A stretch of 9,618 nucleotides of DNA from an uncultured Prevotella sp. (GTDB taxonomy: Bacteria > Bacteroidota > Bacteroidia > Bacteroidales > Bacteroidaceae), in the NCBI GenBank assembly GCA_900765465.1, contig CAAFRM010000326.1, forward strand, positions 1 through 9,618, in the 5' to 3' direction. Position 1 is the stretch's first letter. The number at the start of each line of letters is the position of its first letter. Below, piece by piece: positions 1 through 5,947 of the stretch. Position numbers and translations under genes: made by a program. The notes beneath the pieces are model-generated. The model made no database searches, had not been told where the DNA came from, and saw nothing but the letters and a program-made list of their open reading frames with translations.

Positions 1-86
1 AAGATGAGGGATTCAAACCCCCGATACCCGGAAGAGGGTATACCGGATTTCGAGTCCAGCGCATTCGGTCACTCTGCCAATCTTCC
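1..86 (-). tRNA. tRNA-Ser (anticodon CGA), 3' end cut by window edge
   Basis: Read on the minus strand from 86, this folds as a class II tRNA. The acceptor 5' strand is GGAAGAT. The D arm has a GCA/TGC stem, and the anticodon stem CTGGA/TCCGG encloses loop CTCGAAA. The long variable arm has a TACCC/GGGTA stem, and the T arm contains TTTGAAT. The anticodon CGA lies at plus-strand 50-52 and would read UCG serine codons. The long variable arm supports serine. Only ATCTT of the 3' acceptor strand is inside the window; the last two paired bases, the discriminator and any CCA lie beyond position 1. Confidence 0.93.
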
Positions 87-105
87 TTTGTCTGAAATGC
101 GAATG

Positions 106-136
106 CAAAAGTACTACTTTTCAAGCATCCGACAAA
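106..136 (-). promoter_or_regulatory. Bacteroidota-type promoter for tRNA-Ser
   Basis: On the minus strand there is TTTG (plus 133-136), then exactly 19 bases, then TACTTTTG (plus 106-113). This fits the Bacteroidota sigma-A consensus TTTG-N19-TAnnTTTG at every fixed position. The start of transcription would fall about 10-15 bases before the tRNA 5' end at 86, leaving a short leader for processing. Confidence 0.78.
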
Positions 137-163
137 AAATCAGACGAAATTTTTAACTAAATT

Positions 164-200
164 AATGTTTAGGCTGGCAGATTTTACCAACCTAAACATT
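164..200 (-). terminator. Hairpin after trxB, likely terminator
   Basis: A perfect 10-bp inverted repeat, AATGTTTAGG (164-173) with CCTAAACATT (191-200), is extended inward by TGG/CCA after one mismatch and closes a 9-base loop. It begins 8 bases beyond the trxB stop codon. On the minus strand it is followed by an AT-rich run containing TTAGTTAAAAATTT rather than a clean T-tract. It probably ends the queD-queE-trxB transcript before the tRNA promoter. Confidence 0.6.
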
Positions 201-208
201 TCGTTATT

Positions 209-1141
209 TTACAACTGCTGCAAATATCTGTCTGCCTCGATAGCAGCCTTGGCACCAGAGCCGGCTGCAACAATGCCCTGACGATAAACCGGGTCGGCAA
301 CATCGCCGGCAGCAAAGATGCCAGGAAGATTGGTGCTCGCAGTACCAGGAACCACCTTGATGAATCCCTGCTCATCCAAATCGATGAAATCCTTGAAGAG
401 ATCGGTGTTAGGCTTATGGCCGATAGCCAGGAAGAAGCCATCGATGGCAATATCAAACTTCTCCTCGTTGGCCTCACCCATGTGGCGAACCAGATGAGCC
501 CCCTCTACTCCATTCTCGCCAAACAAGCCGAGCGTATTGGTCTCGAAAAGAATCTCGATGTTCTCCTTCTCCTTCACACGTTTCTGCATGATCTCAGAAG
601 CACGGAGATAAGGCTTGCGCACAATCATATACACCTTCTTGGCAAGACCAGAAAGATACATCGCCTCCTCGCAGGCAGTATCACCACCACCTACTACGGC
701 AACCGTACGCTTGCGGTAGAAGAAGCCATCGCAGGTAGCACAGGCAGAAACGCCCTGTCCACGATATTTCTCCTCATCAGCCAGACCGAGGTACTTGGCA
801 GAAGCACCTGTAGCGATAATCACGGTATCAGCCTCTATCTCGTTGCCACGCTCATCAGTAAGATGATAAGGGCGGGAAGAGAAATCCACCTTGGAAATGC
901 TTCCGTCGCGCAGATCCGCACCGAAGCGGGCAGCCTGCTCCTTCATATCCATCATCATCTGGGTGCCATCCACGCCATTAGGATAACCTGGGAAGTTCTC
1001 TACTTCCGTAGTGATGGTAAGCTGACCGCCTGGTTGCATACCAGAATACAATACAGGATTGAGACCTGCTCTACCTGCATAAATGGCAGCTGTATATCCC
1101 GCAGGACCGCTACCTATAATCAAAGTCTTTACTTTTTCCAT
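209..1141 (-). CDS. trxB: Thioredoxin-disulfide reductase
   Basis: A FAD- and NADPH-dependent cytoplasmic enzyme that reduces oxidised thioredoxin. The 310-residue length is normal for the low-molecular-weight bacterial form. Seen in order: FAD dinucleotide motif GSGPAG (10-15); redox-active CATC (134-137) followed by DG; NADPH-domain motif GGGDTA (151-156); a basic stretch RKPYLR (175-180) in the place of the HRRxxxR motif that contacts the NADPH phosphate; and the second FAD motif AAGDV (277-281). It is the last gene of a minus-strand run behind queD and queE, 51 bp after queE. That gap has no recognisable -7 box, so it is probably co-transcribed. The link to queuosine genes looks positional rather than functional. 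No thioredoxin gene is in view. Confidence 0.96.
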   Translation of the reverse strand: MEKVKTLIIGSGPAGYTAAIYAGRAGLNPVLYSGMQPGGQLTITTEVENFPGYPNGVDGTQMMMDMKEQAARFGADLRDGSISKVDFSSRPYHLTDERGNEIEADTVIIATGASAKYLGLADEEKYRGQGVSACATCDGFFYRKRTVAVVGGGDTACEEAMYLSGLAKKVYMIVRKPYLRASEIMQKRVKEKENIEILFETNTLGLFGENGVEGAHLVRHMGEANEEKFDIAIDGFFLAIGHKPNTDLFKDFIDLDEQGFIKVVPGTASTNLPGIFAAGDVADPVYRQGIVAAGSGAKAAIEADRYLQQL

Positions 1142-1164
1142 TATATTTTATTATTGTTATTTTA

Positions 1165-1185
1165 TTATGATCTTGTTATGATCTT
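1165..1185. repeat. 10-bp direct repeat in the queE-trxB gap
   Basis: TTATGATCTT occurs at 1165-1174 and again at 1176-1185, separated by one base. It lies in the leader region upstream of the minus-strand trxB start. It resembles a small slippage duplication, and no regulatory role can be read from it. Confidence 0.6.
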
Positions 1186-1192
1186 ATGAGAT

Positions 1193-1777
1193 TTATCGGA
1201 TACCCACAATCTTATGCATCTGGAGTGAAAGCTGCCATTCCGGATGCTGCTTCACATAGTCGATGCAGCCGGAGAGGATAAAGCGGTTGCGGGCATCATT
1301 GCCCACATCGCAAGGCTGCAGATACTGATAGGTGGCTTCCAATCCATAATTGCTTACTTCGTGGGCGCCGTCAAAGACCAGTTTCAACTCATCCACCTTC
1401 TCCAAGGCAAGTTCGCCGCCCTCCGTGAAGTCCAACTTAGGAGAACAGGTAATCCAGTCGATGCCCTCGGGAACCACGTGGGTGCCGTTGGTTTCCATCG
1501 AAAGATAATATCCCTTCTGATGCAGGAGACGGATGAGTTCCGCATCCACCTGCAGGGTTGGTTCGCCACCGGTAAGAACGATGAAGCGGCAATCGCCACC
1601 CTTTTCCAGGCACGCAGCCAAGATGTCCTCTGCGCTCATCTCCTTATATCCCTTGAAATCGGTATCACAGAAAGGACATTTCAGATTGCAGCCGCTCATA
1701 CGAACAAACACGGCTGGCCTGCCCGACCATCTTCCTTCTCCCTGAAGGGAATAGAATATCTCGTTTACTTTATACAT
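1193..1777 (-). CDS. queE: 7-carboxy-7-deazaguanine synthase (radical SAM)
   Basis: A radical SAM enzyme that converts 6-carboxy-5,6,7,8-tetrahydropterin to 7-carboxy-7-deazaguanine, the committed step toward preQ0 and queuosine. The 194-residue protein opens with FYSLQGEG (8-15), typical of QueE. It carries the cluster-binding cysteines C30, C34 and C37 in CNLKCPFC, that is CX3CX2C. SAM-binding elements follow: TGGEPTLQ (69-76) and ETNGT (95-99), then SPK (112-114). It ends with QMHKIVG. It lies 30 bp after queD on the same strand, and the two enzymes act in succession. The related radical SAM activase family is excluded by the QueE-specific N-terminus and the partner gene. Confidence 0.94.
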   Translation of the reverse strand: MYKVNEIFYSLQGEGRWSGRPAVFVRMSGCNLKCPFCDTDFKGYKEMSAEDILAACLEKGGDCRFIVLTGGEPTLQVDAELIRLLHQKGYYLSMETNGTHVVPEGIDWITCSPKLDFTEGGELALEKVDELKLVFDGAHEVSNYGLEATYQYLQPCDVGNDARNRFILSGCIDYVKQHPEWQLSLQMHKIVGIR

Positions 1778-1807
1778 TTTTCCTAATATTAATTACCAGC
1801 TCCGATT

Positions 1808-2176
1808 TTAAGGAACCAGATGCTCGATTCCTCTGATTTTCTCCTCGTCAACCACCACGGCAGTATTGCCGAAGCTCTCCTGCACCGTAGCCTTATAGCA
1901 CTCCGGGAAGAGATTCACGAGCCATCTTCCTATATTCTCGGCGGTAGGATTGAAATCAAACACCTCGTTGAGATTGGCGTGATCCATCTTGCCATGCACC
2001 GCTTTCTTGACATGGGTAAAATCTATCACCATGCCATCCTGGTTCAACTCTCTGCCCACAAAAAAGAGTTCTATCTGCCAGTTGTGACCATGCAGACTGC
2101 TGCACTTACTCTCGTAACTGAGGGAAAGCGAATGGGCTGCTGATATTTCTAATTTCTTTGAAATGAAGTAAATCAT
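1808..2176 (-). CDS. queD: 6-carboxytetrahydropterin synthase
   Basis: A zinc enzyme of the PTPS/QueD family that converts 7,8-dihydroneopterin triphosphate to 6-carboxytetrahydropterin, the substrate of the neighbouring QueE. The 122-residue length is normal. Visible residues are H15 (AAHS), H29 and H31 (HGH) as the zinc ligands, C25 as the catalytic cysteine four residues before HGH, the pair D65-H66 (MDHANLN), and E100 near the C-terminus. It is the first gene of the minus-strand operon. The start ATG at 2176 is about 35 bases behind a strong promoter. Mammalian-type pyruvoyl PTPS activity is unlikely given the queE neighbour. queC is absent from this window, so the next pathway step must be encoded elsewhere. 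Confidence 0.93.
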   Translation of the reverse strand: MIYFISKKLEISAAHSLSLSYESKCSSLHGHNWQIELFFVGRELNQDGMVIDFTHVKKAVHGKMDHANLNEVFDFNPTAENIGRWLVNLFPECYKATVQESFGNTAVVVDEEKIRGIEHLVP

Positions 2177-2214
2177 CTGTTATTTCTTGTCTTATTTCTT
2201 GTCGTTTTACTTTG

Positions 2215-2245
2215 CAAAGATACATTAATTCATTTAGAATACAAA
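2215..2245 (-). promoter_or_regulatory. Bacteroidota-type promoter for queD-queE-trxB
   Basis: On the minus strand TTTG (plus 2242-2245) is followed by exactly 19 bases and TATCTTTG (plus 2215-2222), a full match to TTTG-N19-TAnnTTTG. Transcription would start near 2208-2210, giving a leader of about 35 bases before queD. It lies back to back with the plus-strand -7 box at 2287. Confidence 0.8.
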
Positions 2246-2286
2246 ATAAAACCGAAAGTTTTTTTCTTTCTTAAAGAATTTATTGC

Positions 2287-2294
2287 TATCTTTG
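2287..2294 (+). promoter_or_regulatory. -7 box for the Ttd14-like gene and kdsB
   Basis: TATCTTTG matches the Bacteroidota -7 consensus, with the predicted start of transcription near 2300. No TTTG is present 19 bases upstream (2264-2267 reads TTCT), so the -33 element is weak or missing. The leader to the next start codon would be about 88 bases and contains the GACGCATC repeats. Confidence 0.55.
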
Positions 2295-2320
2295 CACCCA
2301 TAAAAGGAATGAGGGCGCTT

Positions 2321-2381
2321 GACGCATCCCATGACGCATCTAATAATTACAAAAAAAGACGCATCTGATAATAACAAAAAA
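2321..2381 (+). repeat. GACGCATC repeats in the leader
   Basis: The octamer GACGCATC occurs at 2321-2328, 2333-2340 and 2358-2365. The last two belong to a 24-base near-identical tandem repeat (2333-2356 and 2358-2381, two differences). The array lies entirely between the predicted transcription start and the ATG at 2389, so it would be in the mRNA leader. Confidence 0.75.
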
Positions 2382-2388
2382 TAAGATA

Positions 2389-3489
2389 ATGAATACAATT
2401 AAGAAAATTGTACTTACAGGTGGTCCTTGCGCTGGTAAAACCACTGCGCTGGTAAAAATAATCGACCACTTCTCTGGCCTTGGATACAAGGTGTTTACGA
2501 TTCCTGAGGTTCCTACCATGTTCACCCAGGCAGGTATGAACTATCTCACCAAAAACGAGAAGTTCTTCTTCGAGGGGGAAAAAGCTACCTTCCTGACTCA
2601 GATCGGACTGGAAGAAAGTTTCACCAAAATGGCGGAAACCATCGACAAGCCGGTCATCATCGTCTGCGACCGTGGCACGATGGATATCTCCACCTATCTG
2701 ACAGAAGACTTCTGGAACCGCATCATCTCCGAGCAGGGATACACCAACACCCAGTTGCGTGAACGCTACGATGCCGTACTGCATCTGGTTTCTGCCGCAG
2801 ATGGCGCTGAACAATTCTACACCACAGCCAACAATGCCCAGCGCGTGGAAAAGGCTGACGAAAAGGGATTGCAGATAGCCAGGGAACTGGACAAGAGAAT
2901 CGTTTCTGCCTGGAAGGGCCATCCACATCTGAGAGTAATTAACAACCACGAGGACTTCAACAACAAGCTGAACCGTGTGCTCAAGGAGATCAGCAATGTG
3001 CTGGGAATTCCACAACCTATCGAGGAGGAAAGAAAGTATATTGTGAAACTGACCGGCGAAGTTCCTAATGCCATCGACAGCGATATCGTTCAGACCTATC
3101 TTTCGGGAGAACCAGGCAGCGAGATCCGTCTCCGTCGCCGCGGATTCGAAGGTGGCAAGTACGTATATGTTCACACCACCAAGAAGCGCGTAGCCGACAA
3201 CGAACAGATTGAGACCGAGCGACAGATCAGCGCCAATCTCTACGAGAATATGCTCCAGCAGGCAGACCCTTACCGTGCTACCATCCGCAAGCACCGCAAG
3301 AGCTTTATCTGGAAAGGCCAGTACTTCGAGCTGGATTCATTCTCTGAGCCGGTAAAAGACCTGATGATCCTGGAAACCAAAGGCATCGCAAAACGCGAGA
3401 GCGTGAAGTTCCCTCCTTTCATCCAGGTGCTCGAAGACATCACCGGCAATACACATTATTACAATTACAACATCGCTCTGAAGCGATAA
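2389..3489 (+). CDS. Ttd14-like P-loop NTPase with CYTH-like domain
   Basis: A 366-residue two-domain protein. The N-terminal half is a P-loop NTPase of the AAA_28/NadR-kinase-like type, with Walker A GGPCAGKT (11-18) and a Walker B-like VIIVCDRG (89-96). The C-terminal half begins with EEERK (212-216), which fits the ExExK signature of CYTH/triphosphate-tunnel proteins. It continues with IRLRRR (246-251), FELDSF (313-318) and LETKG (329-332 region), charged strand motifs expected in the tunnel. This order matches the animal protein TTD14, reported to bind GTP and phosphatidic acid. The function in bacteria is not established, so the substrate is unknown. Only 14 bp separate it from kdsB, suggesting co-transcription and possibly an envelope-related role (inference). 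No signal peptide or membrane segment is visible. Confidence 0.75.
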   Translation: MNTIKKIVLTGGPCAGKTTALVKIIDHFSGLGYKVFTIPEVPTMFTQAGMNYLTKNEKFFFEGEKATFLTQIGLEESFTKMAETIDKPVIIVCDRGTMDISTYLTEDFWNRIISEQGYTNTQLRERYDAVLHLVSAADGAEQFYTTANNAQRVEKADEKGLQIARELDKRIVSAWKGHPHLRVINNHEDFNNKLNRVLKEISNVLGIPQPIEEERKYIVKLTGEVPNAIDSDIVQTYLSGEPGSEIRLRRRGFEGGKYVYVHTTKKRVADNEQIETERQISANLYENMLQQADPYRATIRKHRKSFIWKGQYFELDSFSEPVKDLMILETKGIAKRESVKFPPFIQVLEDITGNTHYYNYNIALKR

Positions 3490-3503
3490 TAAAAAAGAAG
3501 CTT

Positions 3504-4247
3504 ATGAAATTTATCGGTATTATTCCAGCAAGATACGCTTCAACGCGTTTCCCTGGCAAGCCTCTTGCCATGCTTGGTGGCAAGCCTGTTATTCAGCATG
3601 TATATGAAAAGGTGGCTGCTGTTTTAGAAGAAGCATACGTGGCTACTGACGACGAGCGCATTTTCAATGCCGTGGAAGCTTTTGGCGGTAAGGCGGTAAT
3701 GACCCGTACTGACCACAAGAGCGGAACCGACCGCATAGAGGAGGCTATCGAGAAGATAGGCGGAGACTGGGATGTCATCGTCAACGTACAGGGCGATGAA
3801 CCTTTCGTGGCAAAGAGTCAGCTGGAAACCATCTGCCATTGCTTCGATGACCCAACCACCCAGATTGCTACCTTGGGCAAGGCGTTCACATCTATGGAGG
3901 CGGTAGAGAATCCAAATAGTCCGAAAATCGCAGTCAGCAACCAGGGCTTCGCTCTCTACTTCTCCCGCAGCGTCATCCCATACGTACGCGGCAAGGAGCG
4001 CGAAGAGTGGCTCCAGCATTTCCCTTACCTCAAGCACCTGGGCATCTACGCCTATCGCAAGGAGGTGCTCAGAGAGGTAACCCAGCTACCACAAAGTTCA
4101 CTCGAAATTGCAGAAAGTCTGGAACAGCTGCGCTGGTTGCAGAACGGATACAAGATCAAGGTGGGAACCACAGACGTTGAGACCGTGGGAATCGATACCC
4201 CGGAAGATCTCCAGCGCGCAGAGGAGTTTCTGAAAGAAGGACATTAA
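3504..4247 (+). CDS. kdsB: 3-deoxy-manno-octulosonate cytidylyltransferase (CMP-Kdo synthetase)
   Basis: A cytoplasmic enzyme that activates Kdo with CTP to give CMP-Kdo, the donor for the inner core of lipopolysaccharide. The 247-residue length matches the family. Motifs seen: IPARYASTRFPGKPL (7-21), the nucleotide-binding start; NVQGDEP (94-100), the metal/nucleotide site; HLGIYAYR (178-185); SLEIAESLEQLRWL (199-212); and the C-terminal IDTPEDL (230-236). It is the second gene of the pair begun by the Ttd14-like protein. Its presence supports a Gram-negative envelope with Kdo-containing LPS. Confidence 0.96.
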   Translation: MKFIGIIPARYASTRFPGKPLAMLGGKPVIQHVYEKVAAVLEEAYVATDDERIFNAVEAFGGKAVMTRTDHKSGTDRIEEAIEKIGGDWDVIVNVQGDEPFVAKSQLETICHCFDDPTTQIATLGKAFTSMEAVENPNSPKIAVSNQGFALYFSRSVIPYVRGKEREEWLQHFPYLKHLGIYAYRKEVLREVTQLPQSSLEIAESLEQLRWLQNGYKIKVGTTDVETVGIDTPEDLQRAEEFLKEGH

Positions 4248-4257
4248 ATAATTCTTC

Positions 4258-4300
4258 CCTTAAAGGAATTACTTTCTACCTTTAAAGGAAAATGTTTCTA
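4258..4300. repeat. Two tandem 21/22-bp AT-rich units with CCTTTAAAGG dyads
   Basis: A unit at 4258-4278 and a second at 4279-4300 align closely with one base inserted. Each starts with CCTT(T)AAAGGAA and ends with TTTCTA. The second contains the perfect 10-bp palindrome CCTTTAAAGG (4279-4288). They follow the kdsB stop codon by about 10 bases and precede the TTCAGCG palindrome array with the same period. Confidence 0.7.
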
Positions 4301-4318
4301 GAGTTAGTATAAATCTTC

Positions 4319-4398
4319 GTTCAGCGACGTTGAATCTCCATTCAGCGTCGTTGAATGCACGTTCAGCGACGTTGAATGTCGGTTCAACGATTTTGAAC
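4319..4398. repeat. Four 17-bp imperfect palindromes at exact 21-bp spacing
   Basis: Units start at 4319, 4340, 4361 and 4382, each 17 bp with 4-bp spacers (ctcc, gcac, gtcg). Units 1 and 3 are identical, GTTCAGCGACGTTGAAT. Unit 2 is ATTCAGCGTCGTTGAAT. Unit 4 is GTTCAACGATTTTGAAC, with perfect 6-bp outer arms. The general form is TTCARCG-N-CGTTGAA. The 21-bp period is two turns of B-DNA, so all units face the same side of the helix. The array ends 67 bp before tilS. Confidence 0.9.
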
Positions 4399-4465
4399 GG
4401 AACTTTCTTCTAGCCTTAAAAACAATTTCAACCGTACAGGTCGAAAAGATTCAGGAATATAGAAT

Positions 4466-5857
4466 ATGAACAAGATAGAAACGATTGTCAGAAACTATAT
4501 CGTGCGCCACGGAATGGGAAAGCACGACGGCTCTTATATTGTTGCCCTCTCTGGAGGAGCAGACAGTGTGGCTCTGCTTCTGATTCTCAAGAACCTGGGG
4601 ATGTCCATCCATGCAGCCCACTGCAACTTTCACCTGCGTGGCGAAGAAAGCGAACGCGACGAGCAATTCTGCGTAGATCTCTGCGAGCGTGAAGGCATCT
4701 GCCTGCATCGCATCCACTTCGATACCCTCACCTATGCCGAAAAGCACAAGGTGAGTATCGAGATGGCTGCCAGGGATCTGCGTTACCGCTATTTCGCTCA
4801 ACTCGCCCGAGACATCGAAGCCGACGGCATCTGCGTGGCACATCACAGAGATGACAACGTGGAAACGCTCCTGCTCAATCTGCTGAGAGGTTCGGGGGTA
4901 GATGGGCTCGCTGCCATCGCTCCCAAAAACGGAAACATCCTGCGCCCCCTACTCTGCATCAGCCGCCAGGACATCCTGGACTATCTCGCAGAAAAGGGGC
5001 AAGACTACGTCACCGACTCCACCAACCTGGAGGATGATGCCCTGCGCAACAAGATCCGCCATCACGTGATTCCGCTGTTGGAAACGCTGAACCCTGCTGC
5101 CAGGGAGAACATCGCCCAATCGGCCAGATACCTCAGACAGGCTAAGATGATGCTCGATGATGCTGTGGGCGTACCATCACAACCCGATGATTCCGGCACA
5201 TCGCAACCTGATGATTCCAGCAATACCATAACCATCGGCAAGCAACTCGTGATGCAGGCGGCAAGTCCGGAGTTCATGCTCCATCAGCTCATCGGCAGCT
5301 ATGGTTTTCATGGTGATGCCATCGACGGCATCATAGAAAGTATGAACAGCCAGGACGGAGGCATAGGCAAGATTTGGAAAAGCAACGAATACATGCTGTG
5401 CATCGACCGCAAGAAGCTGTTCGTCACGCCTCTGAAAGAAATGGATAACCTGCAGAAAGAAAGAGCTTTCCGCCTTCCGGAAGAAGGAAATTACAGTCTT
5501 GCCGGAAACACGAGAATCAGAATCCGACGCTACCCTCGCACAGCCGACTTTACGCCAAGCAAGGAAAGCCATCGCATCACCCTGGATGCCGACCAGGTTA
5601 GTTTCCCGCTCACCTATCGACTCACCCAACAGGGCGACAGATTCAAACCTTTCGGTATGAAGGGAACGAAGCTGGTAAGCGACTATCTGACAGACAGCAA
5701 GCGAAACTATATGGAGAAAATGAGTCAACATGTACTGACCGACAAGACAGGCGAAATCATCTGGCTCATCGGAGAAAGAACATCAGACCACTGCAGAATC
5801 ACCCCCGACACCCAATCCATCCTTGAGATAGAGCTGGAGGTAAATCCAGAAGTCTGA
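4466..5857 (+). CDS. tilS: tRNA(Ile)-lysidine synthetase
   Basis: Modifies C34 of the tRNA-Ile with CAU anticodon to lysidine using ATP and lysine, so that it reads AUA instead of AUG; normally essential. The 463-residue protein has the N-type ATP pyrophosphatase PP-loop SGGADS (29-34), the HCNFHLRGEES element (52-62), AHHRDDNVET (125-134), RPLL (160-163), and DSTN followed by RNKIRH (184-199). The C-terminal TilS domain contains GDRFKPFGMKG (390-400) and the KLVSDYL element. A low-complexity insert near 237-252 consists of two copies of SQPDDS. The start ATG at 4466 gives the expected N-terminus. No -7 box is recognisable in the 218-bp upstream gap. Confidence 0.95.
   Translation: MNKIETIVRNYIVRHGMGKHDGSYIVALSGGADSVALLLILKNLGMSIHAAHCNFHLRGEESERDEQFCVDLCEREGICLHRIHFDTLTYAEKHKVSIEMAARDLRYRYFAQLARDIEADGICVAHHRDDNVETLLLNLLRGSGVDGLAAIAPKNGNILRPLLCISRQDILDYLAEKGQDYVTDSTNLEDDALRNKIRHHVIPLLETLNPAARENIAQSARYLRQAKMMLDDAVGVPSQPDDSGTSQPDDSSNTITIGKQLVMQAASPEFMLHQLIGSYGFHGDAIDGIIESMNSQDGGIGKIWKSNEYMLCIDRKKLFVTPLKEMDNLQKERAFRLPEEGNYSLAGNTRIRIRRYPRTADFTPSKESHRITLDADQVSFPLTYRLTQQGDRFKPFGMKGTKLVSDYLTDSKRNYMEKMSQHVLTDKTGEIIWLIGERTSDHCRITPDTQSILEIELEVNPEV
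5175..5222 (+). repeat. In-frame 24-bp tandem duplication inside tilS
   Basis: Two adjacent 24-base copies (5175-5198 and 5199-5222) differ at three positions. They encode SQPDDSG-T and SQPDDSS-N. The length is a multiple of three, so the frame is kept. The copies sit in the linker after the PP-loop domain. Confidence 0.85.
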
Positions 5858-5877
5858 TAAAACAACAGATAAAACAA

Positions 5878-5904
5878 GAACTATAGATAATAGAACTATA
5901 GATA
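5878..5904. repeat. 12-bp direct repeat in the tilS-GH25 gap
   Basis: GAACTATAGATA occurs at 5878-5889 and 5893-5904 within a very AT-rich 90-bp gap. No TAnnTTTG box is present there, which favours read-through from tilS. Confidence 0.6.
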
Positions 5905-5931
5905 TATAGATAAGGGAGAGAAAAGAAATAT

Positions 5932-5937
5932 AGGAGG
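5932..5937 (+). promoter_or_regulatory. Strong Shine-Dalgarno AGGAGG
   Basis: AGGAGG ends 10 bases before the ATG at 5948, a full-strength match to the anti-SD sequence. It fixes the start codon of the downstream gene. Bacteroidota genes usually lack such a clear site, so it stands out here. Confidence 0.6.
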
Positions 5938-5947
5938 AATTGAAACA

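Noticed and set aside
416..1189. 257-codon open frame on the plus strand opposite trxB
   Set aside because: It is the antisense of a clear trxB with all family motifs. Its translation has no recognisable domain.
2347..3294. 315-codon minus-strand frame opposite the Ttd14-like gene
   Set aside because: The plus strand carries Walker A and CYTH motifs. The reverse frame also crosses the start of that gene and shows no coding motif.
4277..4284. TACCTTTA as a possible -7 box for tilS
   Set aside because: The last base of TAnnTTTG does not match, no -33 box is found, and the site lies within the repeat units.
4319..4398. CRISPR array
   Set aside because: The units are 17 bp with only 4-bp spacers and internal dyads, and no cas gene is present.
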